This document shows positions 39,340 to 53,500 of a DNA stretch of 64,000 nt, one piece after another; the stretch's first letter is position 1, and each line of letters opens with the position of its first letter. The stretch is taken from positions 86,001 to 150,000 of the forward strand of contig NW_013655239.1 in NCBI RefSeq assembly GCF_000499385.1. The letters run 5' to 3'. Source of the stretch: Eimeria necatrix (taxonomy: Eukaryota > Apicomplexa > Conoidasida > Eucoccidiorida > Eimeriidae). The notes under the pieces were generated by a model. The model was not told where the DNA came from, did not search any database, and was given only the letters and a program-made list of their open reading frames with translations. Both the position numbers and the translations under genes were made by a program.

Positions 39340-42300
39340 TTAGGCCATGTCTTCAAGTGGAAGGCTGCCAACTGGGCCGCTGTGGTAGGCGCCCCTATGC
39401 GTTTGGATTTCATCGCTGCAAGCAACCAGAATTGGACTGCTCTTCGTGGCTACATAATGGATTGGCGGTGCTGTAGGTTGCCTGGAGTAGATGCAGCACA
39501 CTGTTTGTCTTGTTTGTTTTTGATACTTGGCAGTGCTACCTGTGTCAGGCGATGATGGCAGCATCACATTCTCGTCTACAGCTTCAGATTGGTTCGAATG
39601 GTTGTCTTGTCTCTGTATAATGTTGCATCTAAGCCGTTGACGAAGAACCGCTAGATTCAGTCCCGCGGCTCGCAGCACACTTCTCCTTCGTTCCGACCAC
39701 CTATTCCCTAGTGGTGTCCACACACGCGGCACCTCCTGCAGCAGCATATGAATTACAGGTCCATGCAAAAGTTGTACAACTCTGGGCGCATTTGCATCTC
39801 ATTTAATCAGGAAGGAGGTGTGTATTGCCAAAGCGTGCCGTTCTGAGTTGATGAAACGGACAGATGTGAGCTGCCCAAGGCGCTGAAGGTCCACAGACCA
39901 CGCCTTAACAACTCTGTCAGTCCCGACGGAAAGAATCCATCGAACATAGCCATTCGCTTTAGACAGAGAAGCATCTTCTGGATGAACAGCGTCAGATGAT
40001 GTTGCAGCTTCGCAGAGGTCGAGGGAGAGCACTGCGTCCCTGTGCGCTGAGCTTTCATGCAGTAGGGTGGCTTCTGCATCGTGCAGACAAATTGCTAGCA
40101 CAACAGAAATTTCAGTCACCGTCTCAGTTCTGTAGCTGATAAGAAGAATAACAGCAAATGCAGCAACCGTCGAGGGAGAAAGACTTCAAAATATACAGGG
40201 AATAGAGCCTTTTGAAGTACCGCTACTGTCCTTAGCTGGTACAATTGCAGCATACCGAGGAATCTTCTACTAGACCGTAGCTCTGGTAAAAACACGCGCA
40301 CACATTGACGCGCTTGCACTACTTTTTGCACCATGCCCTTGTTAGAGTGTGTAAAAGGATATTTCACGCGCGAGGAACATGCGGCTCCACAAGTCGATGT
40401 ACGGGGCTGGTGAGATCGAAAGCGAAAACAAAGATTACTCACCGTGTGTTCCATCCCTTCTTTTGCGGGGGGCTTGATGTACACTGGCCTCGCCACTGCC
40501 TTGACTGGTAGGCTCAGATACTGGTTGAGTAAGGAACGTTCTTGAGCGTGCAGCCATGACTCCTGGCCTTACTCTGCAAGAACGGAGTGCTGATGATGCC
40601 GATAAGAAAAAGTGCCCAATGTCTCGTCTTAGACTTAAGATACCTTCCAGTGCAGATCTTCTTGCTTCGTTCTAGCGTGATGTGGGCTTCTGGGGAAAGG
40701 TAGGTGCTGAAATTCAGTCTATGTGGAACGTACCTGCCAAGTAGAGGACTTTTGGTTGAACGAGGACTAGCTTTGTCATCAGCTCTCGTAGTAAAGCCAA
40801 TAGACTTGCACTGTTTAGGAAGGCAGGGAAGTGGATGCACTGACAGGCGTTCTTGGACTTTGCCAAGATCCCATAACCTGATAGTGCCCTATGAGGAAGT
40901 GCGACAACACCAGCATGCCCCTGCTTGTGCATTGTCAGCATGACGGCTGCTGAAGGCACTCAGTCTGGAGACGAATATGGCTCAGCAGTGCTCAGCATCC
41001 GGAACGCACTTCATGCTGCATGCCGGTAAGACTCTTGCTTGGTTAGTGCCCAAAGCTCACTCGCTCATCAGCGCTGTACACCTGTAAGCTGCTCGTGGCA
41101 AACTTGTTCACCTTGACGGCCCTTGTGCTTGCGGGTACAACAAGGCTCTGTACATCATTTGGAGTTAAGAATAATCTTCGTTTGTACGTAAACCTCATTT
41201 CCTGAGTGCCTCTTGCATTTTGCTGATCTTCCTGTCGTTGATGTTGCAGCTCTTCAACAGTAAGGCCATCGCACATTAACGCTTCGAGCTGGGAAATATT
41301 TTCCCAGCAGTAGAAGAAGTTCCATGACCGGCGTTGGTCAGAATCGGACATGTGCCAAATGGATATGATACCAGCTGCACGCGAAGGGACAAAGCATGGA
41401 CCTCTTCTTCGACGAAACATTCCTATCTTCTTTTCTGGCGCATGATGTAGCTACAGTCAACACGCTACCCAAATTTACTTCTGGGCGGTAATGCGCTCAT
41501 TGTTTTCTTTGGTGGCTGCTCTGACGAACGGCACCTTTCTTCATGAATTAGGATTTTCGAAGAACCATGAAGTACTGTCGCAAGTGTTACACGGCCAGGT
41601 ACAGATTTTGATAAAATGTTGTGGGTCTGGGAGTGCGCAACTAGGTGCTTGCAAGCAGACACTCACACTCTTCGCCTGCTACGAGGAATTCCCCAGTCGG
41701 TGAGACATCAATGGCTTGGACAGAGGAACTGGGACACGAAGCAGGCACAGCACGATGAAATAGCTGGCATACGTGGTTTTGGTGCATGGGATGCATTAGA
41801 ATTTCGAATTTTCATACTAAGGGCTTCCGTTTGAGGTCACAGAACCGCCATCAGGGTGAGCACAGCCTTGAATAGACAAATGCAAGCATTTTCCTACAAG
41901 CACTTAATATGGAGGGAGCGGGTATGGTAGGTGGTATAGGCGAAACGCAAGCTGTGTGAGTTCTACATAGTGTTGACCTACGAAAAACTCTCCAACGTGC
42001 TTTCTTTGCGTAATCGCCGCAGGCAGAATAGGTGGACAGACTTGCTGCTTCCACAAACAAGCAGCTTGGAACTCTCGCATATTGTCATACACGTGAGTCC
42101 TTCTTTGCCAACATTAGCTTGAAAAATGACTTGCGTCTCTTGAGTCCTAAAGATATTATTCACGCCTCACGATAACGGAAGGATACAACATGAAGCCAAA
42201 TTTTATGGTCAGGTTGCTGGCTGCCTGTTGCCGACAGATGATTTGCTTTCCGCTGTGCGCCTTCAGACCTTAAAATTAGTGCGGCAAAGAGCTGTTACTA

Positions 42301-45300
42301 AAATCACGAAAGATAGAAAACGCTAAGAGCTCTGAAATGTGCAGATAACCCTGCCAGTTCAGTGACTTGCGTTGTTGTAACTTCTTCTTGAACAAGCACT
42401 AGGCCATCTGAGGAAGCAGAGACGAAACACTTCGTTCCTGGCCATGGGCAGATATGGGTAATTTCGGTAGAATGCGGCTGCGCTTTCGAGAGTTCGGCTC
42501 CAGTGGAAGCATTGAAGCAAGAAATTCCCCCAGTACTATCTCCGAGATACAGTTTCCTTTTTCTGGAATCCAGGCTTGCAGCCGTCACGTCAGGACCATC
42601 GGCATCGTGAAGAACCTGTTGCGTACAACTCGAATAGTACGTTGGGTGAATGGTCAGCGTAATGTTAGATGCGAAAAGTGCTTCCGCGAATTTTCTAGTG
42701 AGAAGTCTGCCTTTTCCTATCGCAAGCTCCTGCTGCAGACCCACCCTAGAAACCTCGCCTTGAGCTGCATCCCAGGAGAGGACCTTCGTCTTGCTAATCG
42801 TCAGAATGCTGTTGCTTTGCGAATTATGAATTGCTGCTGTCAATTCTTCCGGCATCGTGCAGCGCTTCTCAGCGACAGACATCTGCTGACAGGTGTAAAC
42901 ATCAAGTGTCGATCCTCCCGTCACAATCCTGAAACCATGCAGAATAGTGCAGCGGCATCCGAGAGTATCTCCAACAGCTTGAATGCTATACCACTGTGGC
43001 TAATGAGGCTGCCCATTTACGTACTGTGTGTATGGGGGCAGAGCGCAAATAGATGCCAGGTCTCCGTAACAAGTTGCCCCTGTATCAGTGTCAGACAATC
43101 ATCAGGCTTTAAAGCTAGCTGAAATCGAGGGACAGCCTGTTTGTCTATGCATTTTTGCTGTCATAGCATTTTGGCCTGTCTGCGATTTGTCTCCATGTCA
43201 AGGGGCATAGTCAACAAATGAGCGCTGCCATTACGTACTCCCTCCAAATGTCTGAAGTGAACGAAAATTGCGGAGATCCCACAGACGCAATGTTCCTGAG
43301 ACATCTGCGGTCACAACTTGTGGGGTACCGGGAACGACGACCACCCCGCAGAGGGAGTACGGGTGGCCTCTCAAGTGACAAATAGGTTTTCTCAAATTGC
43401 ATGGGCTCCACACCAATGCATCCTGATATCCGCGCAAAGACAGAGAGCATTAGCTAACATGCGGTAGTAAGCAACCTGTCTGCGATGTTGTGGCTGTTTT
43501 GCGAAGATTCTTAGGACAAGGAATGCCTCGAATACACAGTGCAGGCTTTCGGATGCCTGACCTGGTCAAGACCAGCGCTAATAAAACAATTGTAATCCTT
43601 TGAGTGAGCAATGCTAGTCACACTACGTGAATGGCCCTTTAGCACATGCTTGCACTCCAGCAGCTGCGCGTCCCAAATCTTCAAGGTCGCGTCCGCTGAA
43701 GCTGATACAAAAGCCCCTTCATCTGAGTATGGCAGTATCACCCAAAATTATCGCAAGGGCTTGAATTGCTTCGAAAGCACTCCAATTTTTGTTACTTTTT
43801 CTCTGTGCGGCCTAATTAAAATCTCATGCACACTGGCTTGCGGCGTGGCGAATAACACATACCGGGAGCATGGAGAATCTGATTTATAAAATCACTGTGG
43901 GCCTTTTTGCTGCTTATTTCGGAAAACGTAATCAAATCCCATAGCTGGATTGTTCCGTCAACACATCCGCTAAGAAAACGCATATCCAAAATAAGCTATC
44001 ACGCACATTCCGGCAGAATAGCTGCTGCGTCGCTGCTTTACAGATAAGGGAAACGTCGTGCGATGCAGCAATAAAAAAAATTAAAATGCATTGTGCAATA
44101 AGCAGGAAACACCCGAACGTCTTAACTCAAAATTTAGCCAAATTTGACAGCGTGGGCTAACCTCAGTAGCTTGTTAGGCCCACTCATCCATTCGAGACAA
44201 CTCGGTGGATGGTGCTTGTAAGACAGCTTTTCGGTAAGCATTAATCCGTTCGTTGTCATCATACGGATGCTTCCATCGTACCCTGCAAGATTGGCCATGC
44301 GCTAAGCGACAAAGGCTTCGGCATACCGAAAGAATCGAGTTACTGCAACTTGAATGAAAGCTGCTTGCCAGCTGCGCGTAGCGTATGCCAGATAACTTTC
44401 ACTGCAGCCTCTATGTTCTGCATGTAAGTCCCACCTGCTAAAGCAACTTTCCCGTAAGCATCTACGTAGCACACGTCTATAATGGCGCCTGCTCCAAGCC
44501 GCAGATATATGGCATACATGAGCAAAAGATTGTGCCATAGTTCAGTTGGGCGAGGTGACCTTCGACGCGTAAGTGTATACAGAGGTTTTGATTCTTTAGC
44601 TTACCTGACAAGGATGGGACTTGGCACACAACTTCTTTCTGCACATTTTGAGCAGAACACAATCAGATTGGATGTACTCAGCACTATCCTTGTGGCGGGA
44701 TTCTGCTGCAGAAAAATTACCTAATCTCTTCTAGGGCAGTAATGCCGACTCGGAGAGCCGGAATGGGTTTTGACGCAGCTTACTGAACTCGCATTCAAAA
44801 TATGTAAAAACTTGGAGGACTGATAAATGCAGTAGAGCCTGTCTACGGGCTCAACAAACATTAGCCTGTCATGGGAATGGACCCATTTCAAAAGTAGCAA
44901 TTATTGAGCCAATGCGCATAGCCTAAAAGTCGAAAAGGGCTTATATCAGCCGATTAGCTGTAGTTCTTGTAAACATTGTATTGACTTCCTTTAACGGATT
45001 TTCTGTGCAGCGATGCGCTCTAGTAATTTAGAGGCTTGCCTCTTGATATGGTCTTGGGAGCTATTCAATGGCTTCGAAGAAGTAAAAGCGTACTGATTTT
45101 TTTAAACACGCAGGACAACATGAAAGTACGGGATGCAGTCCAAAAGCTTACTACAGGGTTACTTCCTAGGCTTTAGCTGTGTTACACAGTGCGGAAAAAG
45201 GGGAGGGGCACAGGACAATCAGCACGGAAGGATATCTAGGGGAAGACAGCTACAAGGTGGTTGTCCTCCTTGAGCAATGGGTTGGATTCATCGTAGCTGT

Positions 45301-46710
45301 CCTGCTGACTGAAATAGGCCGTACAGGGTGCAGAGTCTCGTTACCGCCAAAGCTACGCACACATTTTCACATCAACACGCTGATTCACCGAACGTAGGCC
45401 TGCGAGCCTGATTATCCAGGTTAATTCCAGGGGCTTTATTAGTTACTTTTAGGCAGAACTCTAGTGGCGAGATTGTATCAAGAACGAGCACAGTGTGTGA
45501 GTGGTTCAGAACCTGCCTGAGGCGAGGCTCCTCTCCAAGTAGCTGGTGATTGACTGCACGCAAAATTTCACAGAAACCGACTGGAAGATGCAGACAAAAC
45601 TCGCTTTGTGACGTAAGTTTCATTGGAACGCGATGCAAGTGATCCTCAGTATAGTGGGAATCCGGTTACTCCAGTACGATGTGGTTTCCCTCCCCGCCTG
45701 ACCTCCCATCTAATAAAGCCTTCATCGTTGACGTCCACGGCCTCAAATGCTTCAGCCATGAGCGCAGCCCTGCTTAAAATTGCTGAAGTGACACAAATAC
45801 GCGGTGGTTTTGCCCAAAATGGCAAAGGCAAAGGATCGCCCAGAACAAGGTTTTTGGTGGTACGCGCAGTGCTGCGGCGACACTCCGGTAGACGTACTTT
45901 GGTCGGCCAATTCAAATGCAAAGCGCTCAGCTGAGAGGAGATGCTCATCTTCAAGTGCCGACGGGCTTTTTCTCCCAGTGGCCTGTTCTGTCTGAAGCTG
46001 ATCTTCCCGGAGCTGAAAAGCATTCGCAGTCAACTTGTGTATGGAATTACACAACGGTGGCCCCCTCTACAAGCAAACAAATGCTCGCTGGCGTTGTACC
46101 CTTTGCATGAGTTGGTGATGAAAAGAACGACATTACGGAGAAATTCTTTGACAAACTGAAAGTTTGTGGCAAACTCACTGATAGAGGAGGTGCCGCCTCT
46201 GATGACTTCCATGGAGCTATTTGAAACATCAACTCAGCGAACTAATGCGTAGGCCAATACGTACACAGACGGACGGAGTCGATAAGTTCGTATAGACATA
46301 CGGATGATCACACATTAGTGCCTCTGCCCTCGCAAAACGAACGCTTACCAACTCTAGGATTTTATTTATGTTAAGAATATCAAGATTTATGAGTATCGCA
46401 GTCAGCAGCGAGGGTTCATACGAGAGAAATGGATTTTTGTGGAATGACTGAGCGAAATTGTGACTTTAACAAATGCATTGTAGAGTTGGAAAGGGCGCCA
46501 GATGAGCAATTAGTTGGTTCTCACCTGCTGCAAGTCTAATCGTCCCCCATGTCGGGCGAATTCTGCCTGCATAACTTTTAGATGCTCCGCATTTGTGCCA
46601 TCAAGCAAGCGGCTAACTGAGCACGACGAAGCTTTGGTGCTGTGCGTAGGCTGAGAATCTCCTCTTCCGCTGGAGACCAGACAGCTACGCCCCTCGTCTG
46701 ATGCAGGCTG
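39340..46710 (-). CDS. EF-hand plus WD40-repeat protein (WDR49/CFAP337-like layout)
   Basis: Many exons are read from high to low coordinates: about 46710-46526; 45769-45703 (EF-hand-like loop DVNDEGFIRWE); about 45595-45430; about 44525-44435; 44282-44162; about 43990-43863; 43722-43562; 43422-43239; 43079-43025; 42928-42350; 42146-41982; 41728-41667; about 41420-41043; 40888-40734; about 40090-39800; and about 39740-39340. Phases agree for most junctions between 43990 and 41667. WD repeats are plain: DGTIQLWDL, SASADATLKIWDA, GLDQDALVWSP, TADVSGTLRLWDL, GTIRLWDLG, VGTDRVVKAWSV. The TADVSGTLRLWD stretch after PGTPQVV is typical of EF-hand/WD40 proteins of the WDR49 type, which are linked to axonemes in other organisms. 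A microgamete-flagellum role is only inference. The 5' end, the 46.5-45.8 kb exons and the last exons are uncertain. Confidence 0.75.
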
Positions 46711-48601
46711 TACAAAAGGAACAATAGTAGACGCTGCATATGCAGCTCAGTCTAATGATCTCCTAAGCATCGAGCTCATATTTACGGGTGACCCGTGGAA
46801 TATGCAGTAGTACTAAAACATAGGCTCCTGCACGATACTTAGTCCTGTTTACGAATGTAAGGCAACCGTGTAACTTGGGGAGTTGATAGGGCTGCTAGAA
46901 TGCAGCATGTCCGACTAACACTGTGTTCCATTGTCAAAATAGAACAGAAACGCTTCCAGGGTGCGCAAGATTGAATTTTCCTCAAAATGATATCCAGGTA
47001 TCTTGAGGCCACAACGTTAAACTGCCAGGAAAGTGTAAAAATATTTAACGCGGCAGGCTTGACGGCAAACCCTGCATGCTTAGTAGTATTATTGTAGCAT
47101 GAAAGGTACGGTATAAATATGTACGGATCTACAGCTATCAGTGCCGAGAGTCTCTCTGAGCCATCTAATCCAAATATTTTTTAGTAAAAAGGTTATCAGG
47201 CATAGCTGCAGCTAGGAGGGCGGGCTACAAGAATAAGCTAGAGTAGTACAATATATTTCAGAGAGCACAATACTATTACGGAAAGCGCACCCAAGCTTGA
47301 CTGCACTGTCGCAAGCAGTTGCATGCAGTTATCCACGGGGCTGGAAGTGAAATGCATGCACTTCTAAAAGACACATTACGAACTGTAGGAAAGAATTTAG
47401 ACGGCTAAGGCTAAACAATTCAGAAATCCGGTTATCCTACATAAAGGGGAATCAGCATAGGGGGGCTTGTAACTCCTACGGGATCTGACATGCTTTAAGC
47501 TACTCATCGGCAGTCTACTTGCTGCCATGGAAACTTCTGCATATTTGTGAACACAATAAGACCAAATGTCCCTTCAGCGACCTTCACGCAGAAGATGAGT
47601 AAACAGCAGGATTGGTGATTCTTCGTGAGATTAGACGCGAATTCTTTTTAGCATTCAGAGTCAGATAACTTATGAGAAACATGAGCTCACTTGTTACTGA
47701 TGTAGTTGCGCAGACAAAATGATGCTCTTCCTGTTCGTTCGCAGAAGAGCAGTGCTATGCCAATGTGCGGACGAATGCCCTGAGGAAACGGTGGTATAGG
47801 CGATACAGAACGCTTTGCTCGAGATCTCGCTAGATGTTGTGGGGATGCTCAATTCCACAGACGCATCTGAGTTATTACTAGCGTACACCCACATACTAGT
47901 CTCCTTACTTTGTATTACCCAAAATTTGTAGTCCATCGCTGAAAGTAAGAGATGTAAAGCGCAGCAGTACAATGTAGCCCCGGAATGGCCTTCAGCGCCT
48001 TGTATTTCAAAAAGTAGAGATTGGAGTCATAATTGCAACTAATGCAGAGGAGACAATTACAGAAGTGGGGGCTGAAAGAACCAGTGATTTTGTTTGGAAC
48101 CTTCTTCATGCTCAACAATATCCTTTTGCAGTGGTGATGGGAATGAAGCTGTGCAACCAGAACACAGCCTGAAGCCGAGCCGCGCCTAGGATACTGCACA
48201 AAATCTTTTAGGTTCCATACAAATTTGCACCCTTCAAAGCTGCGATTACTGCTTCCCAAATCAGCGTCAGACATTAATGGGAGAAAGAAGGAGCTCATGA
48301 ACGTTAGATTGGTCGAACACCGAGCTCTCTGTGAGTGTGCCAAAGAAGTTGTTTGCTTGCAGCCGGCATGGCCCCTGCATCGAGGAGGGATCGACATCAT
48401 CTTCCATTACGAGTTTTCTGTTGCCCCGAATATTGTGGAATTCACTGAGGAAAAAAGATTTGTTGCTGCTCTAATTATTTGCTGCTCTGAATTATTCAGC
48501 TCACATGCGGCTTTGAAACCCTCCTAGGACTAAATCTTCCTGACATACTGGAACATACCAGAGTGGGCCATGCTCGCTCACAATTTGTCGCAAATACTCA
48601 C
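46711..48601. other. no confident gene
   Basis: This may hold further 5' exons of the minus-strand EF-hand/WD40 gene. The largest minus-strand open frame (48400-47915, 161 codons) has no motif I recognise. No repeats or RNA genes seen. Confidence 0.4.
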
Positions 48602-48892
48602 CAGGAGGCAGATACTTCCACCGCAGTAGTTGCCTTATGAGGTGCAAACGCAGAAGACGCACTATAGTAACCAAGGGAGCGCATGCTTTGTCTCTAGAAG
48701 GAGGGATGTCTAGGATTGTGCCGTTCTCGCAATGTACGCATGACATAAGCAACCAAACCGAAGAGCGAAGGCACAAAACAGTCCAATTAACTGTTCAAAG
48801 TTGATCTTTTCTTGCTCGTCTGTGCAGGGCCTTCCAGATCTGTGAAGTGTTGATGTATAAGGGTGCAGCTTTTGTGAGCGCAGGAGCACCAA
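48602..48892 (-). other. candidate exon(s), unassigned
   Basis: A minus-strand segment ending at 48602 reads DIPPSRDKACAPLVTIVRLL...LLRWKYLPPG and stops exactly at a consensus donor (CCTG|GTGAGT). Just upstream, in another frame, a stretch reads CTDEQEKINFEQLIGLF, following a possible TTCACAG acceptor. Both look like protein-coding sequence. They may be the 5' part of the EF-hand/WD40 gene or a separate gene; no family is recognised. Confidence 0.35.
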
Positions 48893-50517
48893 AAAGCGGA
48901 ATGATAATTTTGACTTTAAAGGAAAACCGTGACCACATTCATAGCCAGTGCTAGCATATCTCAGAGAAAAAGTGCAAGTATAATTAGAAGAATACGGTAT
49001 TTAAGATGTCTTTTAAGATGCGCACCATTCAGGGCAAAGGTTGGTGTGCGACCTGGTCACTTTCCCCACATTTCGTCGCTGCTGGCAAGACCTCTTTTTG
49101 TGTTATTTGCTTGTAGGACAGTGTTTAGTATGATCATGAAACCACTATGCCGAATGGCGCAAAATACTTTTTCTGTGATGAGCGTGTGGCTTATTTCGGA
49201 GATTCGTAACTCACAGAATCCCCTGTAATGAAGGAGTTGCAACCAATATTTGCAACAGGGGATGGAGGCCCCAAAACCTGTAGAAGTGAAGGACTGGTTC
49301 CCTACTAGGCCACGGGCTCACAAGAATGATAGGGCAGACTTAACGTAGCACTGTGCTGATTTTAGCGGTGATGCGTCGCTTTCCCTTTATTTGGTCTACA
49401 GTTGGTGGACAGTCCACGCTAAAATGCATGCGAGGGAACACCAGGAGTAGATGTTCTGCTGTTCGAAGTGCCACCACATGGTAGCAAGCTAAGAATCGGC
49501 TCAGAAGTCTTTTCTTAACCCCTCTGGCCGGCTTCAAGGCTCGTTTTCTTACGGAAATGGGGCTGTGCGCTGCTCACACAAAGAAAACCAGACCTAGGTT
49601 GTGCACACCGCAGCTCTGGCTCTTTTATTGGTAGTGGCAGCCATTGAGAACTGCAGTGTACAATGCGTGGTTCCATTATTCGCCTTCCTGTTATGTGGAT
49701 CTGTGGATCCTTCATTGTTTCTATTGGCTTTTGGAGTTTGCCTGCATCTGGCGAGCAGCGTCTAACAGTTTCCCTGCACATCATTACTCTCTGCGTTTCT
49801 TGTGAGCTTCGCTGTCCAGTAGGAGAAGCAATTCAATTCAAGGAGGTGCTGTTATAGGGAAACACAGGTCACAGGTGGAACAGCATAAGTTTTCTACACC
49901 ACGAAATTCTCCCCTCTGTATTCATTACGGGCTCCTAATGGACTAGAACGATAAGGGATTGATCTTGACCTGAGGAATGATCAGTATTTAATGTAGCCGA
50001 TGCCGAGAGAGCCTGGGTGTGGTTGCATGCAAAGCCCCAATTAATTTTTGGATGCATCAAGCATGAAGTGGCCTATATCTTTGTGTCTTCTGTTCGCCTA
50101 GCGCAGCAGCATGCTACATGTAACTACAAATTAATCTGATTCAAGTTATTTGACTTGAAGGCAATATTTAGTGCCGAAGGCTTGTAATCTGTTTTGTCTG
50201 GATGGCCAAAGCTCCAGAAATTGCTCGCAGAGATCCCTTTGCCATGTGTCTGTGAGTTAGTGAATTGGTAAGGCAAGCATATTTTTAAAACCTATAAATG
50301 CGTGCCAGGGAAAAAAACAGAAGAAGCATAGTTTTGTTCTTTCCTCTTCCCTTTTTTTGAGAGGTAACCACATTGAGGCCAAGTGGATAACTAGGTTCTT
50401 ACAAGCATAGAGTTACTCTTGGTGTTGGTGGTGGTTCCGTTATTGGTCTTGCCAAGCGGCTCTATTAAAGTAGGGCAGACGAGACTACGAAGCCACGTGG
50501 ATTCAATTTCGCAAGGG
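48893..50517. other. no confident gene
   Basis: Short unrecognised open frames only (for example 49784-49515 on the minus strand). The stretch just before 50518 is the presumed 5' flank of the LRR/coiled-coil gene; no promoter motif could be identified. Confidence 0.45.
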
Positions 50518-53500
50518 ATGTCTGGTTACGAAATGCTAGACACCCCAGGATGTGCTTCTGGGTACCCGCTCGGGAGAACCCTTTCGAAGCCTACGAACCG
50601 TCAAGACTCAGATCTGCAGGTTTCAGCGGAAAACAATCTTTCTAGCAATTCAGGAGTGCTGCAGCGGCAATTGAGCAACAGCAGCGGCTACGGTGGCACC
50701 GAGAACAAAGCCACCGCCAGCAGAGCTGATGCGACAGCTGCTGCTTCTGCTGCTTCCAGATGCGCTGGATCTTTGCTGCTGCAGGTGGATGAGCTGCTTC
50801 GCGGGCTGGGCGAGAGTCCTCTTTCGGAGTTGCTCCTCGCTGAAAAGTGTCTCGGCGATGGAGCCTGCAGTGCCATCGCCAGCCGTCTCCTTAAATGGAC
50901 TTCGATTCATGTTCTTGACTTAGCTGTACGTACGCTCCAATGCGCAGCACGAAGCTTCAAAAACATCTTCTTGTCGAGGAAATACGTTTTAGAGGGACTA
51001 GGATAGATAGCGGTAGTAAGAGTAGCTAATGTTTATGCAACATAAAATACTTTAGACGTTGACTGGTGATAGTAAGAATGATGATACTTTATACTTTAAC
51101 GAAAACAGTCGCTAGTGCTACTGGAAACACTTGTGGTAGCAGTCAATGTAACTTCCTACAAACTAGGAGCTGTGATGAGACGCAATCTTGCCCGTTGACC
51201 GCTGAGGAGAAGAACACTCGTTGGCATATGTTACAATCTACATATATATATATATCTGCGAAAATATACATATACAACGCATGTGGGCTGCAAATATGTA
51301 GTTATGCAAGCAGTAAAATACGGCACTTTCCTCTGCTGTAGGCCTTGTCCCACGTTCTGTATCCTTTCGCCTTACATATAGGGTAATAATATATCGGAAA
51401 AAGGGTTCAAACTTCTAGCTCCAGCTATTTGCCATCTCAGGCAGCTGAGGCAACTCAGGCTTGACTGGAACCCGATTGGCTCCGGTACGCTTCTAAGTCG
51501 TGGGACTTGAAACACGAGACGTAAACGTAGCGAGGCACGTACTGTATCAGATAAAAGTATTAACATATAGATGTGGTGGCTCTACGAGAAACAACAATAC
51601 TTTTTAACATGCTTGCTGCCAGTGCCGGCGTCTGGTGCCGCTGCTCTTGTTGTTGCTGCAGGGGATGACTGCAGTGGGTCTGGGTCCGTGCCTTTGCTGT
51701 GCGAGAGCATACGGGGACTAGAGTCTCTACAACTGTTGTCACTTATACACTGCCAGCTGGGCAGCGCCGCTGCTGACGCCCTCAGCGAGTTGATCCTCAG
51801 AAACAGGTGCGTACGCTAACCACCCCGCCAGGGGCAAGGACTTTGATCCGTAGAGTGTAAAATTCAGCTTTCAGACGGCAATGCTTCCCAGGAATTTGGA
51901 GGCGTTTGCACAGTCGGAACCTAAAGGAGATACATTTACGAAACAACTCACTAGGGGAGGAAGGCAGTGCGCAGCTGGCCATGGCGCTGAGGCCAAACAG
52001 ATGGATTACCGTTCTAGACCTTGCGGGTGGGCAAAAGAAAAAATAAGGCAATATTATGATATCATCTCTTCGGCTAGTCTGCGTTCGCGAGACAGGAAAC
52101 AAACGAAACTCCCAAATAAACCGAATAAGCTGCACTGATTTGCGATCCAGCGGGCATAGACAGTGATTCTGGTCAACGGCCATGAGAGTTTGTGGAGCTA
52201 ATGTACAACTCGCAGATGTAAATTTCATACATTTTTCATAGTTCTAACCAAAAAGATGAAAACACATATGCAGATTGAAGTATATACGTGACCTTTACGA
52301 GCATTGGCAGGCATATGGGTTTTGGCCCACAGCTACGCATGTGGAGATATGAGTATCAAGAGGAAGCAGCGTAGTTAAGCAGTTTCATATATCCGTTTAT
52401 ATCTGTGTACAAATGTTCATACATGCATTCATAATGTGTGTACGCATGATTTTTCATACACGTCTTGTAGCATGGGTCAACCTGCAGGCAATGGGGCCAG
52501 GCCCTCGACGCTCCGTCAAATATCAAACTGCTGCGCCGACAACAACAAGCTGCTGCAGCTGCACTCGATGCCGCCACAGCAGCATCAGCCGCCTAGCCGG
52601 GGACACCAGCGCACTGTAAATCACATGCAGGATCAAGAAATGAAACAGCAGCAGCAGCAGCAGCAGCAGCAAACAGATAACTACATCAAGAAAATGGAGG
52701 CCGAGCTAAGGAGCACTGAGCAGGTGACCTTAACTACCTACAGCACAAAGGCAAAAGCCGAAAACAACCCCTGAAGTGTATACAACGAAACGTACGCGCT
52801 AATCGGAGTTCTTTAAGTCCATCTTGAAGTAAGAATGCTGTTGTTGCTGCTGTTGTTGCTCCTCAAATACTATGCTGCCGTCGCTGTTGCAGCAAAGCGC
52901 TCGGTTGCTGCGTCGTCTGGAATCAGATCTTACGTCGTCGGCTCAGAGACACAATGAGACGAAACGAGAAAACTTACTATTAAAGCAAAAGCTTTGCGAG
53001 CTACAAAGCGCCACGGTCAAGTGTCAGCAAGGGTGTATGGTTAAAAGCTTGGGGCTTAGGACTTGAGGCCTGTAGCTCGGGAGAGCCTTAAGACGAAGAA
53101 CTGCTTATCTGTTTTTCTGCCTTACCTCAGCAAACTTAATGCAAGATGAACGCCGAGAGCTCCTCAAGGAGAATGCCCACTTAAAAGTTCGTTACACGAA
53201 TGCAGCTGCTCATCTAGCTAGCTGCCTAGGCAAACATACGGCAACGCTGCCACGCTGCCAAGCCAGCTGCCTATAGATTACACTGATGACAATAGACCGC
53301 TTAGATATTTGTAGAGCTGTCCGGGTTTGGATGTGGCAGGGCAGTTTGGAGCAGAGGTACAGAGAACTGTGCGAAGCTCAACTTCTGGTGCAGCAGCAGA
53401 AGCTGCAAATACAGCAGCAGCAGCAGCAGCAGCAGCAACAGCAACAGCAGCAAAGCATGCTTCAGAGGCAGCTGGACGACAAACAGGACGCCAATGAGAA

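Noticed and set aside
42454..43122. 222-codon plus-strand frame
   Set aside because: It overlaps minus-strand exons with clear WD40 continuity (42928-42350) and has no domain of its own.
47915..48400. 161-codon minus-strand frame as a gene
   Set aside because: No motif, no coding repeat pattern and no clear splice signals; kept only as possible 5' sequence of the minus-strand gene.
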